From an uncultured Calothrix sp. (lineage in GTDB: Bacteria; Cyanobacteriota; Cyanobacteriia; Cyanobacteriales; Nostocaceae): DNA of 64,000 bases. The translations under genes and the position numbers were made by a program. The stretch spans positions 1-64,000 of the forward strand of contig CALJJQ010000023.1 of the NCBI GenBank assembly GCA_937973965.1, written 5' to 3'. Of this stretch, positions 8,290 to 17,362 are shown in pieces. Numbering within the stretch: the first letter of the stretch is position 1; every line of letters starts with the position of its first letter. The notes beneath the pieces were generated by a model that was given only the letters and a program-made list of their open reading frames with translations, searched no databases and had not been told where the DNA came from.

Positions 8290-10161
8290 ATGTCATCTAA
8301 TGTTCCGGGGAACCTACTTAGTTCAGCAATCGAGATTAACCCCTCTCAGAGGGTAAGTGTTTTTACGGAAAGCTTCAATCCGTTGGAGCCAGTAGATAAC
8401 TACAGATTTAGCTTAAATGCCCGTAGTAGTTTAAATCTAAAACTAAGTGGATTAAGGGCAGATGCGGATGTTGAGTTAATACGTGATGGGAATGGGAATG
8501 GTATCGTTGATACCGGAGAGGTGATTGCTGCTTCTCGCGCTCCTGGTCGTCGTAATGAGTTTATTAATCAGGAATTAGGGGTAGGTACTTACTACATCCG
8601 TGTATTTTCCTACGACAATATTCAAACTAATTATCAATTGAATGTGGAAATTTCCCCCGTGGAAATTTCCAGTGGTATCCCCCTAGCTGCAAGTGTAGGA
8701 GGAAGAAGAGCGCGCAGAAGGGATGATTGGTTAGAACCAGTCACAGATACAAATACTACAGACACCAGCACTCCCCCAGTAAGTATTCCTGTTGCGGAAA
8801 GTTCTATCTCCTATACACGGGTGGGAACTTTAGGTGCAGATACTTTTACCTATGAATTAACCACTGGTCAAGCGGTTTTTTCCGGTAACGGTAATGTGGA
8901 TTTTGGTAATGGAAGTCGTGATACCCTCAATTTCCGAACTGCGGGGATTAGTTCCAATCAAGTCAACTTTAATTGGGCGATCGCGACTGGAGGTGGTGTA
9001 GCCTATAATCCGGGTAATGGAAACCGGATTTTTGATGCAATTACCCTGAATAATGGTGGCAAAATCCTGTTTGAAGGGATTGAACGGATTGAGTTTACCG
9101 ATACTACAATTGACTTAACTACCTATAATGTTGGTGTCACTAACACGGGTGTGGGTATCAAGGGTACTATTGTTCCCAACGATGAAAAATTTAACCAGCA
9201 GTGGAACCTTCACATGACGGGTGTCCACAATGCTTGGCGATTCACATCGGGGACAAGTAACATTCTCGTTGGTATCCAAGATTCTGGATTGGGATTTGCC
9301 GCAGATGGTTCCATCCACCCAGATTTGCGTCCCATGAGTTGGGATGGCAATAATATTGCCGATGAATCGACGGATTTTTCCCACGGGACAAGGGTTCAAA
9401 GTACCATCAGTGCTGCTGCTAATAATAATATTGGTATTGCGGGGATAAATTGGGGTTCTCCCCTATGGCATATTGATGTGTTGGGTGGAAATGGAAATGA
9501 CTACGATTTAGCTCGTGGAACCCAAACAATTATCGACAATGCCATCGGTCAAGGGAAAAAGGTCGTGATTAACCTGAGTTTGTCCGGTGGTGATTCCGAT
9601 GCGTTCCGTCAACTGGTTGCCAATAACCAAAGTAATGTGTTATTCGTCATGGCCGCAGGAAACGGTAATACTAGCAGTATTGTGAATCCGGCAGCTTGGG
9701 CCCAATCCTATGGTAATGTAATTTCTGTTGGCTCTGTTTGGGGTCGAACCGATTGGTATGGAAACGCCAAAACCCCAGGCGATCGCATTAATTATGCCAA
9801 TTGGTGGGGTTCTAATTACACTACCGATGAGAATATTAATGCTGGTAATAGACCCCTCACGGTAATGGCTCCCAGTGAATTTATCGCTGCAACCTCCAAT
9901 CGTAATGGTAGCGGTCAATTCGTCCATAGCTACCAAGATAAGTTTAATGGAACTTCTGCCTCAACGGCAATGGTGACTGGAATTGCATCTTTAGTCTGGA
10001 GCATAAATAGTAATTTTACTGCCACCCAAATTAAAGATATTATTTCCCAAACTGCCTATGATTTGGGTAATCCTGGATACGAGCGCTTCTATGGACATGG
10101 TTTGATTAACGCAGATGCTGCTGTCCGTCGAGCTGTTGCTTTAGCTCAAAATTATGCCTAA
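8290..10161 (+). CDS. Subtilase-family (S8) serine protease
   Basis: This 623-residue protein has an N-terminal prepeptidase (PPC)-like beta domain at about 10-125 (VDNYRFSLNA, GTYYIRVFSYDN). A Gly/Asn/Asp-rich segment follows at 175-285, then a subtilisin domain at 320-620. The catalytic triad is visible: Asp331 in GIQDSGLG, His365 in FSHGTRV and Ser556 in FNGTSASTAMV, with the oxyanion region VMAAGNGN. There is no N-terminal signal peptide. An aspartate-glycine-rich composition and the nearby type I-like exporter raise the possibility of export through that system, but the two genes are divergent and no RTX nonapeptides were seen. Substrates are unknown. Confidence 0.93.
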   Translation: MSSNVPGNLLSSAIEINPSQRVSVFTESFNPLEPVDNYRFSLNARSSLNLKLSGLRADADVELIRDGNGNGIVDTGEVIAASRAPGRRNEFINQELGVGTYYIRVFSYDNIQTNYQLNVEISPVEISSGIPLAASVGGRRARRRDDWLEPVTDTNTTDTSTPPVSIPVAESSISYTRVGTLGADTFTYELTTGQAVFSGNGNVDFGNGSRDTLNFRTAGISSNQVNFNWAIATGGGVAYNPGNGNRIFDAITLNNGGKILFEGIERIEFTDTTIDLTTYNVGVTNTGVGIKGTIVPNDEKFNQQWNLHMTGVHNAWRFTSGTSNILVGIQDSGLGFAADGSIHPDLRPMSWDGNNIADESTDFSHGTRVQSTISAAANNNIGIAGINWGSPLWHIDVLGGNGNDYDLARGTQTIIDNAIGQGKKVVINLSLSGGDSDAFRQLVANNQSNVLFVMAAGNGNTSSIVNPAAWAQSYGNVISVGSVWGRTDWYGNAKTPGDRINYANWWGSNYTTDENINAGNRPLTVMAPSEFIAATSNRNGSGQFVHSYQDKFNGTSASTAMVTGIASLVWSINSNFTATQIKDIISQTAYDLGNPGYERFYGHGLINADAAVRRAVALAQNYA

Positions 10162-10567
10162 AGCTAACTTGTTGATTGATATGGCAGTATAAATCACATC
10201 CTATCCCACAAATAAAGGGAGTTGGGGGACAATTAAAAACGCTTCAGCTATGGGTGGAGATTCCTTCTCGGAGAATATCGCTTTCTCATTCAACTACAGT
10301 AAATCGGAACTATGTTCCTGTTCATGCTGATTTCAGGGGAGCATCTCATATTGTCGATACATTGAAGGGAGCAGGGGATGCAGGTAAAGAAAATGTATCA
10401 AATAATTTTGCGTACCTACTTATTAAGCAGAAAGTAAACATAAGTAAACTTTTATTGCTATTAATTGCAGAAAATCACAATCTTCACAACTTCCTCACAT
10501 TCCCCCAATATGGTGAAATCATCACAAACCAGTGGTGCAAATCTGGTAGGAATTTTAGGGGGAATCC
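10162..10567. other. 406-bp gap, no convincing gene
   Basis: A 131-codon open frame crosses this gap, but it has no family resemblance, no ribosome site and ends across the next gene's start, so it is not called. The piece AAAGAAAATGTATCAAAT at 10386-10403 belongs to a small dispersed repeat also seen at 35689 and 54010. A GGGGG run at 10558-10562, five bases before the ATG at 10568, probably serves the zinc-ribbon gene. Confidence 0.55.
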
Positions 10568-10777
10568 ATGAATTACTGTCCTTGCTGTTCTGATGTATTA
10601 CTGCAACACGTTCGTAGAGGTGAAACGTACTGGTTCTGTCGCAATTGTTGGCAAGAAATGCCTGTTTTAGGAGTAAGTCGAAGGAGATTATCTCCGTCTG
10701 CAAATAGTTGCAAATTACCAAGATTAGTCCAAGTTAAAGCACAGAAAAAACTAGAGGAAATATATGCCTGTGCTTAA
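10568..10777 (+). CDS. Small zinc-ribbon protein
   Basis: The predicted product has 69 residues. It begins MNYCPCCSDVLLQHVRRG and continues YWFCRNCWQEMP, giving two close CxxC pairs that can bind one zinc ion. Small proteins of this pattern are widespread in filamentous cyanobacteria and have no assigned function. The C-terminal half is basic, with RRRLSPSA and LVQVKAQKKL, which would allow contact with nucleic acid or another protein. It lies about 400 bp downstream of the subtilase and is followed immediately by a small mobile element. The start is supported by a purine-rich AGGGGG just upstream. Confidence 0.75.
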   Translation: MNYCPCCSDVLLQHVRRGETYWFCRNCWQEMPVLGVSRRRLSPSANSCKLPRLVQVKAQKKLEEIYACA

Positions 10778-10778
10778 T

Positions 10779-10956
10779 CTAAGAGGTTGTTTGTCAAGTA
10801 TTAATTATCACTATTTTGACTATCGTCCTGACCCTGGAAATGGGGTTATAAAGCTGATTTTTCCTTCGAGAGTACAGATGCGACATGTCGCGTCTTTCCC
10901 TATTCCCAAAAACGATAATTCAAGTATTAAAATCGACTTTTAAAACATCCTCTAAG
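10779..10956. mobile_element. 178-bp MITE-like element with nested repeat
   Basis: The segment is bounded by inverted ends GAGGTTGTTT (10783-10792) and AAAACATCCTC (10942-10952), each flanked by TAA, which fits a 3-bp target duplication as made by IS5-like transposases. Inside lies a 128-bp unit (10796-10923) that recurs at 57564-57691. The direct sequence CAAGTATTAA occurs on both sides of this inner unit, at 10795-10804 and 10921-10930. The palindrome GCGACATGTCGC lies at its centre right. No coding capacity is present. Confidence 0.75.
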
Positions 10957-10978
10957 AGTGAATTCAGTGAAATTAATA

Positions 10979-13141
10979 TTAACTACTACTAATCTCTGCA
11001 TTCATTTCCACTTTTTCTACACTCATTTTTTGTTGATAATACTGTCGATAATAAATAGAAGTTGCGGGAATATCTTCCTTCGATTTATTCGCAACAATCC
11101 CTAGCATTGGTGTACCCGCTATATGTAATTCTTCCAGAGCTTGTTGAAATAGGGTACGCTTAAGTTTACCTAATTCCGTAACTAATATCATCCCATTTGT
11201 ATGGGCTGCTAGTAAATTTGCATCTGCCACACCTAATAAATTAGGCGTGTCGTAGATAACTAAATCAAAATTAATTTGTAATTCATCCATCAAATCCTGC
11301 ATTTTTTGTGATGCAAGCAAACGAATGGGGTCGGGAGGGATTTGTCCGGCAGAAATAATATACAAATTTTCTTCTTGGGGTGATTTTTCGATGGCATTTT
11401 GCCAATCTAGGTCATGGGAAATCACATCCGTTAAACCTTGAATATTCATCGAACCAACTAGTTTATGTAATGTCGGAAAACGTAAATCTGCATCTACTAA
11501 TAATACTCGTTGTCCCATCGCTGCTGCTGCTTGAGCTAATTGAATGGCAATGGTTGATTTACCTTCTCCTGGGGTTGCAGAACTAATCACTAAAGAACGG
11601 ATGGGACTATCGGAACCAAGTAAAAGAATATTGGTATATAGGGAGCGAAATACTTCAAAAAATTCCGGCAATTTGAAATATTGGTCTTTGATATTTGAAT
11701 TTTGTAATTCCTTTTGTAGCGGAATTACCCCTAATAAAGGTAAAGTTGTCACCTCTTTAATATCTTTAGTCGTATAGAAAAGATTACTAAGTTTATCGAT
11801 TAATAAAGCCGCTCCTGTTCCTAATAGTAAACCCAGCATTCCTCCCAAGGCAAGATTAGTTTTTACATTCGGAGATAAACCTTCTACTTCAAAGGCTTCT
11901 GGCTCTACTGTTTGAGGATTCAGCAATTGCCAAGGTTGTTGTTTTTGGGAGAGTTCAATTTGCAGTGCTTGACGTTTTGCTAAAAATTGATTCAAATTAT
12001 CATTGGCAATTTTTAGCTCTTGCTGAATTCGGTCATAGTCTCGACTTAGGGTTGCTAATCTTTTTAAATAACTATTGAGGGCATTAATTTTCTGTTGAAT
12101 AGATTGATCTCGTGCTTCCAGTTCAGCAATTCGACTTTGAAAATCTCGTAAAACTCGCTGTTCTTCTGCTTGCAACATTGGTAGTAAGTTAGCTTTTTTT
12201 TGATTCAAGGTCTGAATCGTCGGGACTATATTTGTGAACACTGCCGATGATTTTTTTTGTTCTATTTCTATTTCTTGAATTGCATCCAGAATCTTCTGAT
12301 AACGAGTATTTGCAGAAAGTACAGAATTTCCGGCTCGTTCTGTAGGTTGTTGAGCTAATTCCTGCTGTAAGTTTTGATATTGAGCAAGCATTTGCTCTAG
12401 TTGCACCTTATTTTCTAATTTTTGCTGTGTCCAAGAGGCAATATGACTAGAAACTTCAGCAACCTTTTTTTCCGGTTCGACTAAATTATTGATACGGCGA
12501 AAATTTGCTAATTTGTCTTGCCATAATTCAACTTGAGATTTAAGTCCATTTTCTTCATCAATGCGAGCTTGAACAAATTGAATTGCTTGTTCAATATCTG
12601 CACGTCGTTCTTTCAAGCTGTAATCTAGATATGCTTGGGCTAAGGCTTGAATAACTTGTTGTGTTTGCTGTTGATTTGCAGACCTATACTCAACTTCTAA
12701 GATATTTTTTTCTGTTGTCGAAATGGTTAAATTCTCTAGTAGAGATTCATAATCTAAATCGGGATATTGGGAGTTGAGAGTTTTGACAACAGAAGACAAA
12801 ACACCCGGACTTTGCAACACTCTAATAGTTGTTTTAATATCATTTTCTAATGAGGGAGGAAGTGTAACTTGTTGATTACTACCTAGGGATTGGGGGACAT
12901 TTGCTGTCACCTGACTTTCTGCGGAAAATGGTTTAGTGAGAATTTCAAATTTACCTTGGTATACTAACGGGTCTTGTTCTGCTCTAATGACCGCACCCGC
13001 AGCAACTATTCCGGTAATTCCCATAATTAATAAACTACGACGACGTAAAGTTGCGGAAACCTGTCCTAGGTTTAATCCACCTTCTTCATTTTCATGGAAT
13101 GGATATGTATGGGATGGGGAAGAAATTTCTGGATTCATCAT
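10979..13141 (-). CDS. Wzc-like polysaccharide co-polymerase/tyrosine autokinase
   Basis: The 720-residue inner-membrane protein has an N-terminal Wzz domain with a first membrane segment near 35-55, a long periplasmic coiled-coil region at about 170-400, and a second membrane segment near 430. A cytoplasmic BY-kinase domain follows with Walker A' PGEGKST near 525 and Walker A'' LLVDADLRFP. The C-terminus has a tyrosine cluster, YYRQYYQQK, near 697, the usual autophosphorylation site. Such proteins set polysaccharide chain length and control export. It is the last gene of the leftward polysaccharide cluster. No separate phosphatase or Wza outer-membrane gene is adjacent. Confidence 0.93.
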   Translation of the reverse strand: MMNPEISSPSHTYPFHENEEGGLNLGQVSATLRRRSLLIMGITGIVAAGAVIRAEQDPLVYQGKFEILTKPFSAESQVTANVPQSLGSNQQVTLPPSLENDIKTTIRVLQSPGVLSSVVKTLNSQYPDLDYESLLENLTISTTEKNILEVEYRSANQQQTQQVIQALAQAYLDYSLKERRADIEQAIQFVQARIDEENGLKSQVELWQDKLANFRRINNLVEPEKKVAEVSSHIASWTQQKLENKVQLEQMLAQYQNLQQELAQQPTERAGNSVLSANTRYQKILDAIQEIEIEQKKSSAVFTNIVPTIQTLNQKKANLLPMLQAEEQRVLRDFQSRIAELEARDQSIQQKINALNSYLKRLATLSRDYDRIQQELKIANDNLNQFLAKRQALQIELSQKQQPWQLLNPQTVEPEAFEVEGLSPNVKTNLALGGMLGLLLGTGAALLIDKLSNLFYTTKDIKEVTTLPLLGVIPLQKELQNSNIKDQYFKLPEFFEVFRSLYTNILLLGSDSPIRSLVISSATPGEGKSTIAIQLAQAAAAMGQRVLLVDADLRFPTLHKLVGSMNIQGLTDVISHDLDWQNAIEKSPQEENLYIISAGQIPPDPIRLLASQKMQDLMDELQINFDLVIYDTPNLLGVADANLLAAHTNGMILVTELGKLKRTLFQQALEELHIAGTPMLGIVANKSKEDIPATSIYYRQYYQQKMSVEKVEMNAEISSS

Positions 13142-13390
13142 GGGGATAAAAATTTGAGTTGCTTGAATTAATGAGTAAAAAGAGTATGTGTTTCAAGTAT
13201 TACTCTGGATTTATAAAGAGTGAGTTGTCAACCTTGATTAACGGTTTGATTTTTATACCTTTTAATCCCTTATTATAAAGTAGGGAATAGGGAGTAGGAA
13301 GTAGGAATGAGTTATTTTCTTGTTTGGTTGTGTATAAACCTTCCCTACGCGAATAATACACCTATATGAGAGACTATAATTTTGATGCGT

Positions 13391-14734
13391 TTATGATAAA
13401 TAGGGATGACGATGAATTTGATTTTCATGCCATTTTAAACCAATGAAAGTTGTCATTGAAAGCATATATCCTGGTTCTTCCATTTGAGTTAAAATTAAAC
13501 CGAAAATCATCATGGTCAAAATTGTAAATCGAGAAAAATCATCGTTACAAATATGTTGCCAAATCAGAATTATAATGCCTAAATAAGCAGCTAAACCTAG
13601 TAAACCTAAATCACCCCAAATTCCAGCCCAACCCCACAAGGGGGAAAAAAAAGTGGAATCCAACCAATGACCGATATAGGTTTGCCAAACTGCTAAACTT
13701 GCTGGGTGAGTGGTTGCACCTAATGGTTGTAATAAGGATGCGTAATCCTTCAGCATCCATCCTCCTAATCGACCGATTGTATGACCTGGACCAAGGCCCA
13801 ATAACCAATTCCAGAATGATTGATAGTATATAGGAATAATTCGGAATGGAGCTGTTTTTAGTTGGGTAGCTACTCCATTGAAACCATATATTTCTGGTCT
13901 AATCCAAGCTTTAAATGCCGAAAATATTGGTAAATTATCGATACACCACCATAGACTCCAAATAACTATAATTGCGGCAATTAGATACTGTAAAGCTGTC
14001 TTGAAGTCTCTTGATTTAATTAGTATTAATATTAACCAAGCAGCCAACCACACAACTATAACTTGCTTGGCATCGGCAAATAAAAGCTGTATACAAGCTG
14101 CGATAAAAATACCAATCTTAATCAATAAAGATTGATTATTGTAGCTACTAAAATTAAATAACGCTAAGGACATGGAAACAGAAGCACTGACAACGTGACC
14201 TGAACCGGATAGATAAAATACACCTTGAACATTATCTTCTGGTTGCATTAATGTGACGGGAAGGAGTCCAGTGGTAATCAAAAAATGTTGACACAGGGCT
14301 AAAACAATATTAATAATACCAAAATAAATAATCCAATTTCGGAAGTTTTCTAGACTTGTGGTAGATATGGGTAGGCAGATGATTGCTAGTAAGAGAATAA
14401 ATGGTTCCGTAAGCAAGAGAAATGACAAAATGATATTGATAATGCCTGCTTGATTGAGTAAAGCGCTGATAGTTATAATTATCAAAAATAAGAAGAGAAA
14501 TGTCAACAGAGATTTACAGAAAAAAATTTGTTTTTTCAGCTTAATTTTAGTGGTTAAAATTGCTATCACACAACATAGGGGAACTAGAGTGAAGTGGATA
14601 AAATTAATTGTTGCTGGTAAGCCGATAGTGTTGATGATACGGGGGAAGAATGCGGTAGCAAAGGCGATGAGAATTAGTTGGGAGTTTTTGAGTAATGGTT
14701 GTTTTGTGAGGGAAAGATTGAATAATGTGTTCAT
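13391..14734 (-). CDS. Wzy/O-antigen ligase-like membrane protein
   Basis: This 447-residue protein is almost wholly hydrophobic, with about ten to twelve predicted membrane segments. A large periplasmic loop lies near residues 270-360 and includes LLGLGPGHTIGRLGGWMLKD and GWAGIWGDLGLLGLAAYLGI. The layout and the late GxxG-rich loop fit the O-antigen ligase/Wzy polymerase superfamily, where primary sequence conservation is weak. In this cluster it would polymerise lipid-linked repeat units after flipping. The start at 14734 is the first ATG; the gap to the upstream glycosyltransferase is only 25 bp, which supports an operon. Confidence 0.8.
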   Translation of the reverse strand: MNTLFNLSLTKQPLLKNSQLILIAFATAFFPRIINTIGLPATINFIHFTLVPLCCVIAILTTKIKLKKQIFFCKSLLTFLFLFLIIITISALLNQAGIINIILSFLLLTEPFILLLAIICLPISTTSLENFRNWIIYFGIINIVLALCQHFLITTGLLPVTLMQPEDNVQGVFYLSGSGHVVSASVSMSLALFNFSSYNNQSLLIKIGIFIAACIQLLFADAKQVIVVWLAAWLILILIKSRDFKTALQYLIAAIIVIWSLWWCIDNLPIFSAFKAWIRPEIYGFNGVATQLKTAPFRIIPIYYQSFWNWLLGLGPGHTIGRLGGWMLKDYASLLQPLGATTHPASLAVWQTYIGHWLDSTFFSPLWGWAGIWGDLGLLGLAAYLGIIILIWQHICNDDFSRFTILTMMIFGLILTQMEEPGYMLSMTTFIGLKWHENQIHRHPYLS

Positions 14735-14759
14735 TTTGATGAGCGTTGTTGAAATAAGA

Positions 14760-15929
14760 TTAATAGCTGTTTAAATTACATACCTGAGTATATATATTCA
14801 TCAATAAATGATAATTTTGAGTAGCTGTATACTTGTGTTCAAATTCTTTTCTGACGGTGTGACGCATTTGAATTACTTGAGTGGGATTAGTCAGGAAATA
14901 CTCAACTTTTTTGGTCAGGTCTAGAGAATCACCCGCTTGAAATAGTAATCCCGTTTTACCGTGGTTGACAAGTTCTGCGATCGCACCGATATTTGCAGCA
15001 ATTACTGGTGTCCCTTTGGAAAAAGCTTCGATGGCTACTCTGCCGAAAGTTTCGTACCATTGGGATGGGAATACTAGGAATTTAGCTTCCCCCATCAAGG
15101 TATGTACGGTTTCGATGGGTTTGCGTCCTAACCATTCGATGGATTTTTGCTGGTTTGCTGCTTGTTGGACTTGACTGGCTAGGGGTCCATCACCAATAAT
15201 TTTTAGGGGTATGCGATCGCCGAGGTTTTTCCAAGCTGTCAGTAGGGTGTCTATACCTTTTTCCGGTGATAATCTACCAACAAATAGAGCGTAATTACCA
15301 CTTCCTGTACCCAGACCAGAATCTTCGATAAAGTTAGGTTTGACAACGATTTTTTCCGCAGGAAGACCACCTGTAATGAATTTCTGACGTGCAAATTCGG
15401 TTAACACGATATAGGTATTAACTTTCTGTTTCCATGTTTGCAATGCATGATGTATTGATAGCATGGTAGCTACGCATCCACTCGCGATTTTACTATCCCG
15501 ATAACAACCATTAATTATTCCGGGATAGGGAATTTTTTTCCCCAGACAATTTTCGCAAACATGACCTTGACGGAACAATAGAGCATTGGGACATAGTAAA
15601 CGATAGTTGTGTAAGGTCTGAACTATTGGTATACCTTCAGCTTGAATTGCGTAATAAATTGAAGGAGAAATCAAAGGGAAAAAGTTATGGATATGAACTA
15701 CATCATATTTTTGTTGTTTGAGATAATTTTTTACTGTTTGGTATGCTTGTTTTGACCAGATTGTTTTTTGAATTTTTTGCCAATTAGTTAAATGTTGAAT
15801 TTGCCAGTTATCTTCTATATAAATATCTACTTTATGTCCCATGTTTCTGAGTAAGTTGACTTCAGCTTGATGACATTCATCCTCTCCTCCTCGAATTTGA
15901 TAGCGATTGTGAATACTTAGAATGTTCAT
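14760..15929 (-). CDS. GT4 family glycosyltransferase
   Basis: The product is a soluble GT-B enzyme of about 389 residues. It starts MNILSIHNRYQIRGGEDE and has a C-terminal donor-binding half with YALFVGRLSPEKGIDTLLTA, GDGPLASQVQQ and EAFSKGTPVIAANIGA. These are standard for retaining GT4 transferases using nucleotide sugars. A longer frame begins at 15968, but the added 13 residues are basic and unlike the family, so ATG 15929 is preferred. A cysteine set near residue 130 (CPNAL, CENCLGKK, GCYRDSKIASGC) resembles a small metal-binding insertion often seen in GT4 enzymes with RGGEDE starts. Its sugar specificity cannot be read. Confidence 0.9.
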   Translation of the reverse strand: MNILSIHNRYQIRGGEDECHQAEVNLLRNMGHKVDIYIEDNWQIQHLTNWQKIQKTIWSKQAYQTVKNYLKQQKYDVVHIHNFFPLISPSIYYAIQAEGIPIVQTLHNYRLLCPNALLFRQGHVCENCLGKKIPYPGIINGCYRDSKIASGCVATMLSIHHALQTWKQKVNTYIVLTEFARQKFITGGLPAEKIVVKPNFIEDSGLGTGSGNYALFVGRLSPEKGIDTLLTAWKNLGDRIPLKIIGDGPLASQVQQAANQQKSIEWLGRKPIETVHTLMGEAKFLVFPSQWYETFGRVAIEAFSKGTPVIAANIGAIAELVNHGKTGLLFQAGDSLDLTKKVEYFLTNPTQVIQMRHTVRKEFEHKYTATQNYHLLMNIYTQVCNLNSY

Positions 15930-16069
15930 GATTAATATTTTTTGTTTTTTTACTGAAATAGTTATCAAAAAAAGAAATCGAGTTTTGAGAAATAGTCTCT
16001 ATGGCTAAAGTAAATAAATTTATCGACAAAACCCGATTTCTAACTTCGCTTCACAGAAAATTTAATTTT

Positions 16070-17356
16070 TTACTCTGTATTCTGTATCCTGCATCCTGTA
16101 TTCTCTACCTGCATTGTTTGATGATATTGTTCAACGATTTGTTGATAAAGCCGGGCTAAATTTCTACCCATTTTTTCCTGGTCAAATAACTCTCGAACTC
16201 GATTTTTAGCAGCTTGACCCATTTCTAATCTCAACTGGGGTTCATATCCTAAACGAGTGATTGCTGTTGCTAAGTCCTGTACTGTTTGTTCTGGAGTATT
16301 TGCTATGACTTTAAAACCAGTTTCTGATGTCACCTGCACACCTGGACCACCTAAATCTAAACATATGACCGGACGACCTGCTGCCATCGCTTCTAAACAT
16401 ACCCAACCACCGGAATCATGCAAACTAGGATGAATTAAAGCAATGCATTCTTTGAGTTTTTCTAAAGATTGGGAACGGGGTAATCGACCCCAAAATTTAA
16501 CTTTTTTTCTCACTCCTAATTCAATTGCTAATCTTTCTAATCTTTGTCTTTCTGGTCCATCACCTAAAATCCAATATTCGCTATTGGGTAGATTGGCTAT
16601 TGCAAAAGCACGTATTCCTAAATGGAAGCCTTTCCAATGTAGTAGTCTACCCATACTCATAAATTTTGTCACCCGTTCATTTTCATTGGGGATTGGATAC
16701 TTACCTAAACTAATAATTTCCTGCTTTGGTAAACCAGATTCACTAATTACTTGAATATTCTTGACTCCAAGATACTGGAGACGTTTTGCTGTATCTTCAG
16801 TTGTCGCACGAACTAAACAACTTTTTTTCGCAGTAATTTTCACAAAGGGGTCTATTTCTCCCAACCAACGCATGAAATTTCGACTTATTTCATATACCTT
16901 AGCCCTCAAACTAAAGTCTTGCCAAAATGCTTTTGGTGCTGATTCTCCTCCTCCCACTGGACCCCAAATAAAAGGTATGGGTAAAAGGGAGAGAAAACTG
17001 GGATTGGAGTATTTTACAAAGGTGACATGGTGGGTTAAATCAAAGTGAATTTGTTGGTGTAATTTGCGAGCAACAAAATAGGCTTGAATTTGCCAAAGAT
17101 AATAATGGATTTGAATTGCTCCCGATTGTCCCCAGCGTAAACTATTTTGCCAGAATGGTAGGGTAAAGTAAACAAAATGTAAATTGGGAATTGGATGACG
17201 TGCTAATTCAGCTTCAATTATTTCTTTACTTTCATCTGGTCTAGTTAGTACCCAAACTTGATGGTATTTCGCAACTTCTTTAGCAACGTTCCAACCAACA
17301 CCTGGTTCTGAACCACGACCAGGTTCACAGGAATAGGCAGAAATAAGTATTTTCAT
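16070..17356 (-). CDS. GT4 family glycosyltransferase
   Basis: The 428-residue GT-B enzyme starts MKILISAYSCEPGRGSEPGV, a strong marker of one cyanobacterial GT4 subgroup. Its donor-binding half carries FMSMGRLLHWKGFHLGIRA, ILGDGPERQRL and CLEAMAAGRPVICLDLGGPG. The gene belongs to the leftward polysaccharide operon; only six bases separate it from the upstream GT4 gene. The last dozen residues (VENTGCRIQNTE) are encoded by a 7-bp repeat array at about 16074-16109 and are probably an accidental extension. Acceptor and donor sugars are unknown. Confidence 0.9.
   Translation of the reverse strand: MKILISAYSCEPGRGSEPGVGWNVAKEVAKYHQVWVLTRPDESKEIIEAELARHPIPNLHFVYFTLPFWQNSLRWGQSGAIQIHYYLWQIQAYFVARKLHQQIHFDLTHHVTFVKYSNPSFLSLLPIPFIWGPVGGGESAPKAFWQDFSLRAKVYEISRNFMRWLGEIDPFVKITAKKSCLVRATTEDTAKRLQYLGVKNIQVISESGLPKQEIISLGKYPIPNENERVTKFMSMGRLLHWKGFHLGIRAFAIANLPNSEYWILGDGPERQRLERLAIELGVRKKVKFWGRLPRSQSLEKLKECIALIHPSLHDSGGWVCLEAMAAGRPVICLDLGGPGVQVTSETGFKVIANTPEQTVQDLATAITRLGYEPQLRLEMGQAAKNRVRELFDQEKMGRNLARLYQQIVEQYHQTMQVENTGCRIQNTE
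16074..16109. repeat. Heptamer array inside a gene 3' end
   Basis: The plus strand reads as consecutive 7-mers of the form ATTCTGT, ATCCTGC, ATCCTGT, ATTCTCT. This is a short tandem heptamer array of the kind common between cyanobacterial genes. Here it lies within the last codons of the GT4 gene at 16070-17356. Confidence 0.75.
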
Positions 17357-17362
17357 ATCATA

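Noticed and set aside
10176-10571. A 131-codon frame after the subtilase
   Set aside because: It has no ribosome site or recognisable fold, contains a dispersed repeat piece, and overlaps the start of the zinc-ribbon gene.
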